From: Paralichthys olivaceus
Taxonomy: Eukaryota; Chordata; Actinopteri; Pleuronectiformes; Paralichthyidae
Length of the DNA stretch: 64,000 nt
NCBI RefSeq assembly: GCF_024713975.1
Contig: NC_091113.1
Span: forward strand, 14,148,501-14,212,500
Reading direction: 5' to 3'
Shown: one piece after another, positions 1-9,850 of the stretch
Numbering within the stretch: position 1 is the stretch's first letter
Layout of the letters: every line of letters starts with the position of its first letter
Notes under the pieces: model-generated
Databases searched by the model: none
What the model was told of the DNA's origin: nothing
Seen by the model: the letters and a program-made list of their open reading frames with translations, nothing else
Translations under genes and position numbers: made by a program

Positions 1-194
1 TCCACGTCATTGAACAACACTTCTTGACTGTCGTTGACAATAAAGGTACAGCCATTGAACATCTTGCTCCTACTTTTGTCACAATAGGGTCCAGTTGAAT
101 AACAAACACTGAAGAGCCTTGTGTTCAGGTGAGATAGTGTTTTTTATTCAAGTACGAGATAGTGTTTTTATGGCTTTCAATGCCAGACCCCAGT
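1..194. other. Unassigned left edge of the window
   Basis: I see no gene, RNA or recognisable repeat boundary here. The sequence runs without a clear break into the interspersed repeat that starts near 195. It may be part of the same repeat cluster. Confidence 0.4.
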
Positions 195-470
195 TTTCAC
201 TTCTGGCGCTGTATTTTTCAATTCAATTCAATTTTGTTTGTACAGCGCCGAATAATAGTGATTATCTCTAGGTACTTTCCATAGAAGGTCAAGACCATAA
301 CAATTATAGAGAAACCCAACAGTTCCCACAATGAGCAGCACTTTGGCGACTGTGGAGAGAAAGAAGTCCCTCAGGAGAAACCTCGAGCAGAACCAGACTC
401 AGTGTGGCCATCTGTCTCGACTGGTTGGGGTGAGCAGAGAGAGGAAGGGGGAGGAGGAGGAGAGAGAGAG
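195..470 (-). repeat. Interspersed repeat, minus-strand copy (partner of 5560-5882)
   Basis: Read on the minus strand, this contains a stretch beginning 'CTCCACAGTCGCCAAAGTG', then 'GGGAACTGTTGGGTTTCTCT', then 'GGTCTTGACCTTCTATG', and ends in a 'GGCGCTGTACAAA' plus 'TTGAATTGAATTG' tail. The same blocks occur in the same order on the plus strand at about 5750-5880. The tail (short conserved end plus A-rich repeats) is typical of teleost non-LTR retrotransposon 3' ends. Family name not assigned; two related copies in opposite orientation are seen directly. Confidence 0.7.
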
Positions 471-639
471 AGACCAGGAACACTTGCACCACGTGCACCA
501 TCCGGTTTCAGCTCTGGCTAGTGAAAACAATGAGAGTGTTAAGATGTTATTAATGATAGCAGCAACAATTCTTATTATTAATGAATAATAACTATTCTTA
601 TTCTTATTATTCTTATTATTAACAAATGCTGCACATGAT

Positions 640-829
640 TCGGGCGAGGGGTGGTGTAGCTGGGTGCAGCAGGCAGAGGCAGCAATTGATGTATTAATTC
701 CGCTGTGGAGATCATGTGATCTTGTTGACAGTATTACATCCCGTTTCAATATTTCTATTAACTTATATGCATTAATAGTCTTTCTTGGTCTTGTGTCCAT
801 TATTATGTTCGGTGCCGTGTCATAACAAA
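640..829 (+). mobile_element. Possible 3' part of a degenerate LTR
   Basis: This stretch lies directly upstream of a tRNA-Pro-like primer-binding site and ends in '...TAACAAA', close to the CA end expected of an LTR. A patch near 665-715 ('CAGCAGGCAGAGG', then 'GCTGTGGAGATCA') recurs at 5568-5620, so part of it may belong to another repeat family. The left LTR boundary could not be found. The call rests mainly on the adjacent primer-binding site. Confidence 0.35.
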
Positions 830-846
830 GGGGGCTCGTCCGGGAT
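830..846 (+). other. Retroelement primer-binding site matching tRNA-Pro
   Basis: The 17 bases GGGGGCTCGTCCGGGAT match the 3'-end complement of proline tRNA that primes reverse transcription in many vertebrate LTR elements. Only the first base of the usual 18-base site differs (A instead of T). With the RNase H remnant at 1319-1417 on the same strand, this suggests a badly deleted LTR retroelement. It has no intact gag, pol or env. Confidence 0.6.
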
Positions 847-1017
847 CATTTTGGGATAATCCATAGAGCAACTACAGCTCTTCTCTACAGAAAGAAGCCG
901 TGGCTTTTCTGTGGGCCTGTCAGCATTTTTAAGTATATGTTGGTTCTACCTTGTAGCCGGTTGTATATATAGACCACAACCTTTTGGTCTTCCTATGTAC
1001 AACAGCAACTAGAGGCT
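847..1017. other. Sequence between primer-binding site and LINE tail
   Basis: No open frame or recognised domain is visible. By position it would be the leader of the degenerate LTR element, but no gag-like sequence can be read. Confidence 0.3.
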
Positions 1018-1318
1018 AATAATAATAAAACGTTTTATTTATACAGCACCTTTCAGACATAAAATGCAGCTCAAAGTGCTTTACAAAAGACATGATATTA
1101 GATGGAACATTTAAGCAATAACACAAAGACGTAGAATAAAGCATAAAACTAGCAATAGGTATAAAATTAAGTTTAAAAATAGAGACAGTGGTGTTAAGAA
1201 AAGATCAAATTATTTCAGACATATGTCTTGAGTTGTTTGTTAAAACTATCAACAGAAGGGGTTCGTATGATGTGTGGTGGGAGTTTGTTCCAAATCTTTG
1301 GTGCATAGCAACAGAATG
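1018..1318 (-). mobile_element. L2-like LINE, 5'-truncated 3' end
   Basis: On the minus strand the frame reads APKIWNKLPPHIIRTPSV followed by DSFNKQLKTYV and a stop. This is the typical C-terminal end of L2/CR1-type LINE ORF2 proteins (WNxLP ... SVxxFKxxLKTYLF). It is followed by a 3' UTR ending in 'AAAGCACTTTGAGC', 'AAAGGTGCTGTATAAATAAA' and ATT repeats. The LINE sequence begins exactly where the Gypsy RNase H remnant on the other strand ends. Confidence 0.75.
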
Positions 1319-1417
1319 CGCTGGGCCAGCCTGATTCAAAAATACAACCTAGACATCCGTCATAAGAAAGGTCAAGACAATTTTGTGGCGGATGCCTCGT
1401 CACGTTTGTATGAGTAA
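1319..1417 (+). pseudogene. Ty3/Gypsy retrotransposon RNase H remnant
   Basis: The plus-strand frame reads RWASLIQKYNLDIRHKKGQ then DNFVADASSRLYE and a stop. It matches the C-terminal RNase H segment of Gypsy polyproteins, whose signature is YxLxIxHxxGxxNxxADxLSR. Only about 32 codons survive; the rest of pol is absent and there is a stop at 1415-1417. It abuts the oppositely oriented LINE fragment. The lineage within Gypsy cannot be fixed from this piece. Confidence 0.75.
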
Positions 1418-1937
1418 TGTCACATTATAAGAGCCATCTTTATAGGTTACATCCAGTTTTTGTTTTGAAGTTGTTTTGTTCAGTGCATGTGTGAATCTCT
1501 TTAAATTATGGTCAGAGTTTTATCACTCTAACTAATAGCACAGAAAAATACAATGCTCATGTGCATTGAACACTGTAGATTGGGAAAAGGAAGAGAACCT
1601 TTCAGCGATTGACATTAAGCATTAACATTGGTATGGGTTGGGGATCTGAACTATACGAAAAAAACTCTTGTTTTTTTCCTGTTTATTTCATTTGAGCTGG
1701 ACTTTTGTTCACATTGTTCTGATTTAACATTTATCCCTTTCAGGTGCGTTCCATACCAAATGTTATTGGCTCTCAGAAGCCCCCTTCAACAAGTGCACAT
1801 AAAGGGCTCTTGTTAATAATGATCCCTCTCTCCATAAACAACCCTGGTTCCATTTGTTCACTCACGAGGCCTGTGATATGAGCCTTGCAATCAGATGTAA
1901 GGTCTGTTTTTATCTCTGTGTGACTACTGCACATTAC

Positions 1938-1984
<47 letters not shown>
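1938..1984. repeat. (TA)n microsatellite
   Basis: About 47 bases of nearly perfect alternating TA with one interruption (AAATA) near 1950. Confidence 0.9.
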
Positions 1985-1985
<1 letters not shown>

Positions 1986-3530
1986 CTGTGCAGTGATAAT
2001 CACATTACCTGGGATATATGGGAAACATTCATATTTTCTCTATTGGTGCTTTATGTAAGCACAACAAAGAATGAAAGGATTCCTGTCATTAAAATTTAAA
2101 AATATAAAATTATAACACGGGTTCAGAACATAAAAAGTCCCTTCTTTAATTTTAATGCAAAACACTGAGTGCTGTTTTGCAGTCATGGACACAAAATGTG
2201 TTTCTGCACAGTTGAGTGTGAGAAGAAAGCAACAGAGTGTAATGTGTGATATGGCAAAATCTGTCAACACATATTTGCTTAATTGCAGCAGAATGTTTGT
2301 TTTTTTACTTCTCCATACCCTCTGTCTTTACTCCAGAGCAGAATGACTGTTTGTACTTTTCTCTTATTTAGAAAGTAAATTATAATATAGTAATAGCAGG
2401 AGAAGTAGTAATGATGATTATATATATATAATATTATTTTTTTTTTAAATAGTTTTCATCATCACCTGCTGGGGAGCATTAGGAGGGAAGTTCAAGAAAT
2501 ATAAGAATACTAAGTATAAATACTAAATACTAACTGAGAATACTAATATTTTTCCAATAATATTAATAAATAATGGATATTAATAAGCTGATCACTATGA
2601 TTATAATAATAATAATAACATCATTTTTACAACAATAATCTTATAAATGGCAATAATCATCTTGATAATCTTGGAGAAAAAACTACATTTTTAAAATGAG
2701 AGAGGGGAAAAATGTGTATTAATATTTGTCACAATCAATGTTATTCAAAGTAATAGATGAGCTTATTGTCATTGATTTGTCCACTGGTGGTGAAGAAAGG
2801 GGTCAGACCAAGTGGTAGGGCTGAGGGGTGAATTGGGACAGGGCATGAGATACGACTTAAATGAGCATGACAAGAGCAGATGGGATACTGGCTTTGGTGA
2901 AGTTTTGAGAAACAGTGCTGCTAGTGCTTCTCAGCTAAATCCAGATTTTGGCTGTGACGTCAACACATTTGGAATGACATTACAGCTAAAAGGCTCCACT
3001 GTTCAATTCCAGAAACTACCTTCATTGCAATTACTTATCAGTTTTATTTTCTCAGAAGTAGTATAGTCTGCCTTTTTTTGTTGATGGCATTTAAGAAATC
3101 AAGTTACGGCCCAACAGAGAAAGGAATGATATTAGATTATGTTATGAAATGTTGACTTTTAAGAGACAGGGTCCTCTCACAGAACAGCAACACTACAAAC
3201 ATATAATATGATTCATTAAACTGCCGGAGAGTATTTAAAGTTGTTAAAATGACACATTCATGTTGCAGTAATACTATTCCAAAAATAGTAAAACACTGGC
3301 AGTGACTGCATGAGAAGTACTTCATATATACGTTTTGCATCATTTTTACTTGAAGCAGAAGGTTTTCAGTGTGGTAATAGTTATGAGTGATTTGCATGTT
3401 AGCATTGCACTATGTAGGAGAACACAATACTGTTTTCCAACAGCACAGTCAGAGATTAGCAAGAAGAACAGAAACCATTATGCTCATCGACTGTTGAGTG
3501 CTATGTCCTAAGATAAGACAGGATACATTG

Positions 3531-3640
3531 GATAAGATAAGAGGTACTGATATGATACAATATGATGCGATACAGTAGGAGGATACGAAAAGAGAACATG
3601 ATATGATAACATAAGATATGATACGATATGATTCTTGTGT
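3531..3640. repeat. Degenerate GATAC/GATAT-type tandem tract
   Basis: Many imperfect repeats of GATA-containing pentamers and decamers (GATATGATAC, ACGATATGAT) occur over about 110 bases. It looks like a decayed microsatellite. Confidence 0.7.
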
Positions 3641-4259
3641 GTAGTTGGACATCTCTGGACACTGTTACCTGTCTGTAGACAAAATCGTCAGCTGACTGAG
3701 TTACTGCAGCAAGTTTATTCCTGTCTCTCTCATTATTTTCCTGACCTCAGCATTTTTCTGTTTCAAGCTCATCATGCTCGACAGCTGTGATTGTTGTGCC
3801 TTTGACAGATTTTCTCTTCTTCCATTCTGCAGTAATGACGTTGAGAGAAGTGGTTTTTACTTGTCATGAGTTTTTATTCCCTATGTGGTGGCCTTATTAG
3901 GCAATAGGACCTTATTACTTATTCCTTGGTCAAGATTGAAGACCAGAGGGACTGGGCCTTGCTGTCAGGGCCACAAACACATGGAATAGTTTGCATGAGG
4001 AAGTCAAACCTGACACTTTGCTTTCTGTTTTTAAAACATTTGTCAAACTTTATAAAAGACAAAAAATTATGTCAATATAAATAAACATTCCTGTATCTAC
4101 ATTTTTCTATTCATTACATCAACTGAGTCCACCCTGCCCACTTAATAACATATGGACAGAAGTACTGAAATAAAAAAGTGTTGAAATAAATGCATAAAGG
4201 AAATAAGTACAGTTTTTATGTATTTAATTATTTATTTCTGCATATTTATTTATGTATAC

Positions 4260-4400
4260 TTGGTCCTTGATTGGCTTATTGGCGGGTGGCAACCAACGTC
4301 AAGGTGCATTACCTCCATCCACTGTGTTGGTGCACTGTTCCTGGCCCAGGTTCGACGTGTGGAGTGGACGGAGCACACCCCTTTTTCATCTCCCTGTTCC
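4260..4400 (+). repeat. Interspersed repeat fragment (partner near 28230-28310)
   Basis: Contains 'GGCGGGTGGCAACCAACGTC' followed by 'GTGCATTACCTCCATCCACTG', a block seen in similar form at about 28240-28300 ('GGCAGTTAGCCAATAACGTT', then 'CTACCGCCACCAACTG'). Related, diverged copies of a family common in fish genomes. No coding capacity. Confidence 0.55.
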
Positions 4401-4839
4401 AAAAATCTATTCTATTGCTTTAGATGATTCATTATTTTAATCTAATGTAATACATCTGACATTTGAAATGACATTGTATTCATTTGCTTTTTGTCTCTGA
4501 TGTTTTGTATTCTGGTTAATGAGCATTTAAAAACACAACACATTGTTAAATGTACGTCTGCATCACTACTTGCTGCAGCTCCAGCAGCTATGACAGTAAC
4601 AAGCTGTAGCTCTGTAGCATTAGCTTTATTGCAGCGATGCATCATTTTTTGTGAGCATAGGAGGAGACACTGTAGCTCTGTTCCCAGTTTTCTTTCTTGC
4701 TCGCCTAAAGCCTCTGACCTTTCTCATTATGAAAGTAGAAAGGCACTCAGTAGAGAGCATAGCTCGGCCAGTGCCAGACTGTCCTTTTATGAATAATAAT
4801 AACATTCATAGGACATAGGATCTGATCTGCAAATAATTT

Positions 4840-4945
4840 AATTGGTTCTTTCTTAGAAGATGTCCCATCCTTGAACCAAGTTTTGTAGAAATCCATTCAG
4901 TGTTTTTGCATAATCCTGCTGACAAACAAACAAAAGGACCAACAA
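4840..4945 (+). repeat. SINE/MITE-like repeat tail
   Basis: Contains 'CAAGTTTTGTAGAAATCCAT', 'TAATCCTGCTGACAAACAAA' and an ACAAACAAA-type tail, the end of a widespread teleost interspersed repeat. Related wording appears in the mosaic at 16430-16740. Confidence 0.5.
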
Positions 4946-5559
4946 CATAACTGCTTAGGCATAAATGATACATTTATCTTATAACAACTAGACTTCTTTT
5001 TTATTATTCATGAATAATTGTAATCTTGCTTCTGCAGAAATAGAGCATACAGAATGATGCAGATCCATAGGATTAGCTGTAACATGTTTATTATATGCAG
5101 TTTTTACAGTCATGCATTTGCAGAAAAAAACATTAATTTCTTAGAAATTTAGTACAGATAAATTTTCTAAGAACACAGGGCCATGCATCATTGCTCGGTC
5201 ATTAATCAAACAGTTAATGTTTCTTTTGAACTTTTCTTCTAACTACTTCAAACAGAATGTTTATGAAAAACCTGCTCAACAGACAACCCTCTTTTCTGAA
5301 TGTTTCAAAGATTGTCATTACAATTGCTTCACTTTTCACATAGGGAAGAAAACTTTCCAAGATGTTCCCTGTCACCAAGTCTATTTACCTGCATGCTGCT
5401 TTTCCAGCGTATGGTGCACACACACCGAGGAATCAGACATGACCCCCGGAGGATGTCCAGAGAATTGGGTCTGGACTTTCTCTTGAGTTTGCCTTTCACA
5501 ACGCAGCGGGAGATTCTCCGCCCTGACACAAAAACACAAACATCTCCGGTACGTTCAGG

Positions 5560-5882
5560 TGAGGCGTGGAGCAGCAGGCAGAGGAAGGATGTAATGTCTA
5601 AATTCTGCTGTAGAGATCAAGGGTTTTTCGTTTATAGCACATTGACACAGGCGTCGGCCCTTATCACCAAAAGCTCTTTTTTCATTTTTCCCACATTGAT
5701 TTTGGTTCTGTAAGTAGTTTCTTCAAGTTAATGAGGGAGTTTTTTTTCTCTCCACAGTCGCCAAAGTGTGGGGACTGTTGGGTTTCTCTATAGTTTTTAA
5801 GGTCTTGACCTTCTATGTAAAGTGCCTTGAGTTAATGTATATTACGATCTGGCGCTATACAAATAAAACTGAATTGAATTAA
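5560..5882 (+). repeat. Interspersed repeat, plus-strand copy (partner of 195-470)
   Basis: Begins with the 'CAGCAGGCAGAGG' patch also found at about 672, and ends with 'TCTCCACAGTCGCCAAAGTG', 'GGGACTGTTGGGTTTCTCTA', 'GGTCTTGACCTTCTATG' and 'GGCGCTATACAAATAAAA' plus a TTGAATTG tail. It contains no intact frame. The tail is of non-LTR retrotransposon type. Confidence 0.7.
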
Positions 5883-6146
5883 AGACATTTGTGCTCCCTG
5901 TATAATTACGCCAGGTCCTAATTTTAATCATGACTTCTCAGAGATATGATTTACTTTGTATGGCTTAATTATTAATTAAACAGTTTGGAAAAAGTTAATC
6001 AGAGCACATTTCAAAATATATACACATTTATAAAATATATATATATAAAGAGCAGATAAAACACAAATTGAGTTATTGACAGTACAGTCTCCTCACACCA
6101 GTCTTTACAAGACTTGTTTCAACTGATGTTTTCTTTCTCCTGGATG

Positions 6147-6176
6147 CCCTCCTTCTCCCTCCTTCTCCCTCCTTCT
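6147..6176 (+). repeat. CCCTCCTTCT decamer, three tandem copies
   Basis: Three consecutive perfect copies of CCCTCCTTCT in a pyrimidine-rich stretch. Confidence 0.85.
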
Positions 6177-7695
6177 CTTCCCAGGGCAGGTTTTGACACC
6201 ACATGAGCAGTATGGAGGCATGTTTGATGTCACTATGATGTACATCAGCTCCATTTCTATTGCCCTGTTTGTCTCACAACACGTGTTGAAACTGATTACA
6301 ATTTCACAGTGAAGCTTCAAACGGGATTTGTCCTGACTTCCCTCCCACTGTCCCTCTTTGATACTTGAACTTACTGTTGCTGGTGGTCATGACGAAATGA
6401 AATCCAGTCTGAGTATCGAGTACACAAAGTGATTATAGTTTTTACTACACTAGTGCAGTACTCGTTCTAAACCGGCCTGTTTAGAATGTGCTCTTTCTTT
6501 GTCCTGAGTTAATGCTTCAGAGCTACTTCAGAGCTATTCCTTGTCATTAATGAGTCCTCCTCAAACAGTTCTACAAGTCACTTTTTATTGTTTGTGTGCA
6601 GAACTTTTTATAATGCGGAAGGAAGTTAGAAAACTTAGTGCTCATCCTACCTGGTTTATCTGAAGTAAAGATTTTATTATTAATGTTTTTCATAAAATAA
6701 AACTGTATTGGCTTTTTTACTGTTCATGAGTTTGGCATAGATGTAAGTTTGACTGAACCAATGTTATTTTATCCGGCCTTGCATGTCGGCTATTTCAGAG
6801 GTCTGAGTTCATCCAGTGACGTAGAAGAAGACTCGCCTTGACATTTCCCCTGAAATAAATGTCTCTTTCACACAATATATTATCTTTTCAGTTTGAACTG
6901 ATCTACATTGTTAGCATGAGTGTCACACTGATAGAAGTATAGAGAAATGACCTGCAGCAACACATGCCAATGCTGCCAACATGACCTTTGTGGCTTTATG
7001 GCTGTGACTAAAACAGTCTGCAGGCTTCATACATGAATCTCTTTTTTGTAAGTGACAGATAAGTGGGTTACTCAACCAGAGCATGAAAGAGGGAGAGGAT
7101 TATGAAACAAGATAATATTAAACATTCTCCAGTTGCTCAAGCGCTGCATGGAGGCCCAGAGGGCTTTATGACAACCCATGTGATCTGTGCATTTAAATGT
7201 TAATCCTCTGATGTATCATCACTCTGCATCTTATCTGATCATCCCAGCAGTGAATTGACAAAGATTTAGCCCCACTACAAAGCCATTCCTCATCTTATGA
7301 TCCTTGGTTTTAGTTACAGCAGAGCTGTAAGGACACAGGCTACACATATAGATAGATATACTTAGAGATTTCCAGAACACACAGTTCTAATGAATGCTTT
7401 TAAAGTGATTTACCTTTTTATATGTATCTCATGACTGCTCATGTGGAATACTGCTATACTAGCATATTAATAGCACCTATAGAACCTTCTTTTCAATAGT
7501 AATATGTGGCAAATTATGTGCATTAACTGCAGCACTCTACTGTAACAGTTTATAAGCTCCGGAGCAATTTCTTTGATTATTGAACGTTCACTATGGGAGA
7601 CGAAGTGATGCACATTAAAAGAAACTAGTTTTTTTGTGTGTGTATATGTGTATGTGTGCACATCTCTCAACTGTCAGTAAGTGGGAGTAAATGGA

Positions 7696-7790
7696 CTGAC
7701 GAGTTGCAGCTCAGCCCACAAGTGTACGTGGGTCGACATCTCAGATAGAAAGCTGAGAGAGTGCATGATTTGTTAAAGCCCACAAGTGAT
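7696..7790 (+). repeat. Repeated block, copy 1 (copy 2 at 9551-9640)
   Basis: 'CTGACGAGTTGCAGCTCAGC' followed about 45 bases later by 'CTGAGAGAGTGCATGATTTGT' is repeated with few changes at about 9551-9640. The two copies are direct repeats about 1.86 kb apart. No coding frame. Confidence 0.7.
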
Positions 7791-8518
7791 CACCCAGCCA
7801 TCCCTCTCATGTTTGCTTCCACACAACCCTGTACACCGAGCAGGGTGTGCATGGGATCGAGGGATATGACAGAATGAGTAGAAGTAAGAAAAATTGAGGC
7901 GATGAAAATCAATTTGAATTGAAAAATAGATGTGAAATGAAAAAAGTTAACCATGAATTATCAAGTAATTTGAATAATTTAAAGCAGTTTTGACTAAAAC
8001 ATACTTAATATGATGAACACAGAGACACATTTCATCATTTCCCTGGTTCAGATTCATCATTGGCAACACAAATGATCATTTATTCATTTATCATTTCAGA
8101 AAGTGGCCTCAAGGGAATGAAATTCCTTCAAATTAACTGCTTACAAATGAATAATGGGAGTGATGAAGTGCACGTGAACTGATGTCATCATACCCAGCTT
8201 TCTATGGTCTACCATTCACCATTCAGAATTTTTGTTATTTCCGCCCAAAATGAGACTCAAAAACCCACAGCCATTGTAAAATGAGATCTCAGTGGCCGTG
8301 GACTTTGGACAGGAGAAACAAAATATGCTACTGAGTTAGCAGTTACCTAGCTAGCTTCAGGGGTTCACCAGCCCAACTCAACTAGGATGGCATCAATCAC
8401 ATACCTCTACCAAGACCCAACAGTCACATTAACCACAACTAGACCTGACTTTTTAATTTGCATCTGCACCGGATACTCATAGATATCAGTTCCCCTAAGG
8501 AGAACAGACATAGAGAAG

Positions 8519-9010
8519 CTGTGTCTCAATTGCATCCTTCGGAGGATGCATTCTACCCAGCCCATGTAGACAGCATCCTTTGTGGGCTTGGTAGACTGTG
8601 AAAGACAAACCAAAACAAGAATCCTCTTGGTTCTGTGATTGGCATCACCAGTTCTTCCTGCCCTGATTGCTGTTGCCTAGCAACAAAGTTGAAATTGGAC
8701 ATGACAAGAAAGTTATAATGCTCCTTGTTTTTTTAGTTGGCATTTTGGTTGACTTGAAGCGTGATACTTAAGCGTCAAACATCATGTTGCTTGTTGGTGC
8801 CATTTCTTCTTTGATAAAATGTGCAATGAATCCTGGGATAGGTCGGCCCGGGAAGGATCCATCCATCGGAGCCTTTATTTCCTGAGGATAGAAGGACACA
8901 TTTGTAATCCACATCTGAAGGTGCCTTCAGAGTGGAAGAGTCTAGTTGTGCTGCTTTGATGCAATCAGTCTTCAAATTCAGCCTCCAAAGAATGCAGCCC
9001 CTTGAGTCAA
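8519..9010 (+). repeat. Interspersed repeat, copy 1 (copy 2 at 36948-37215)
   Basis: Shared landmarks with the copy in cops3 intron 9 are, in the same order and strand: 'GCATCCT' near the start, 'GTTGCCTAGCAACAAA', and 'TGAATCCTGGGATAGGTCGG' followed by 'AAGGATCCATCC' and 'GGAGCCT'. The start 'GCATCCTTCGGAGGATGC' is a near-palindrome. Likely a non-autonomous DNA transposon family; boundaries approximate. Confidence 0.6.
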
Positions 9011-9550
9011 AGCTACAGAGTTTTGAATAAGAGACCAGTTTTGTTTTACACTATAATTCACTGAACCTGACTCTTGTAGGCGACCCAATATTTTGCGTCT
9101 TAGTCAAAAAAACAATGCGCAGGTGGACAAAGAAGGGGAGGAGCCTGACAGCACTGCTTTGGATCCTCCGACTCAAGTGAACTGCACAGAACAAAAAATC
9201 CCTCAATAAATCCATCTCTAAAAAAACCTTCAGCCATAATCAGTCTACATGGAGGAGTATAACAGACAAAGATCTAACATTGTGCCTCACAAACTTACTC
9301 ACTTACTTTCTGCATTGTTTCTTCATCGACCTCATGAATTGTTCTGCGCTGCTGCTGTTGTGGTAATGTAACATTATTTCATGCATCACCTGACGTTTTA
9401 TGGTTTCTGTTTAGTTGTAACACTCATGAATGCTCAGAAAATTGTTGTTACATTGTTTTAGTGTGAAGCGTGAAGTTGTTTCTATGAGCATTTTACGAGA
9501 AAGCTGCAACCAGGGAAAGGGTCAAGGGTTTTCCTGATTCATATAAGGTC

Positions 9551-9640
9551 ACTGACGAGTTCCAGCTCAGCCCACAATCATGGAACGACATGATGGAGCC
9601 TCTGAGAGAGCGCATGATTTTTGTATCACTGACCTTTGAC
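9551..9640 (+). repeat. Repeated block, copy 2 (copy 1 at 7696-7790)
   Basis: Carries 'CTGACGAGTTCCAGCTCAGC' and 'CTGAGAGAGCGCATGATTTT', matching copy 1 in order and strand. Confidence 0.7.
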
Positions 9641-9850
9641 CACTGAAACCTAATCAGTTAATGGTCAAGATTTGAATCAAGACCACCTTGAGAGAACAGA
9701 TTCAAGAGGCCAGAAACATGTTCTGTGAGGCCACCTTGCACTTTTAAGAAATTCCTTGAAAGCGCTCTTGAGATATTGGATTCACAAGAATGGGAAATAT
9801 GGCTGGACCGACAACCCAAAAACACAATCCCTCTGGCTACTGGCTTAAAA
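9641..9850 (+). repeat. SINE-like interspersed repeat
   Basis: Contains 'TGACCTTTGACCACTGAAAC', 'AAGAAATTCCTTGAAAGCGC', 'TTGAGATATTGGATTCACAA' and 'GACCGACAACCCAAAAACAC', recognisable as a high-copy teleost repeat that I know from other fish loci. No coding frame. Confidence 0.5.

Larger units (their letters stand above)
1418..5559. other. AT-rich intergenic region
   Basis: No convincing exon is visible. It holds a (TA)n microsatellite, A/T-rich low-complexity sequence near 2380-2720, a degenerate GATAC/GATAT tract near 3531-3640, and repeat fragments at 4260-4400 and 4840-4945. Short frames here show no domain or splice logic. Confidence 0.6.
5883..8518. other. Intergenic region, no gene seen
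   Basis: AT-rich sequence with no exon-like frames. It contains a short CCCTCCTTCT tandem repeat (6147-6176) and one copy of a motif that recurs at 9551 (see 7696-7790). Confidence 0.6.

Noticed and set aside
399..800. 133-codon minus-strand open frame
   Set aside because: Crosses an AAT/TTA-rich simple stretch (giving Asn/Lys runs) and a repeat; not gene-like.
5300..5713. 137-codon plus-strand open frame
   Set aside because: Its second half lies in an interspersed repeat and its first half shows no motif.
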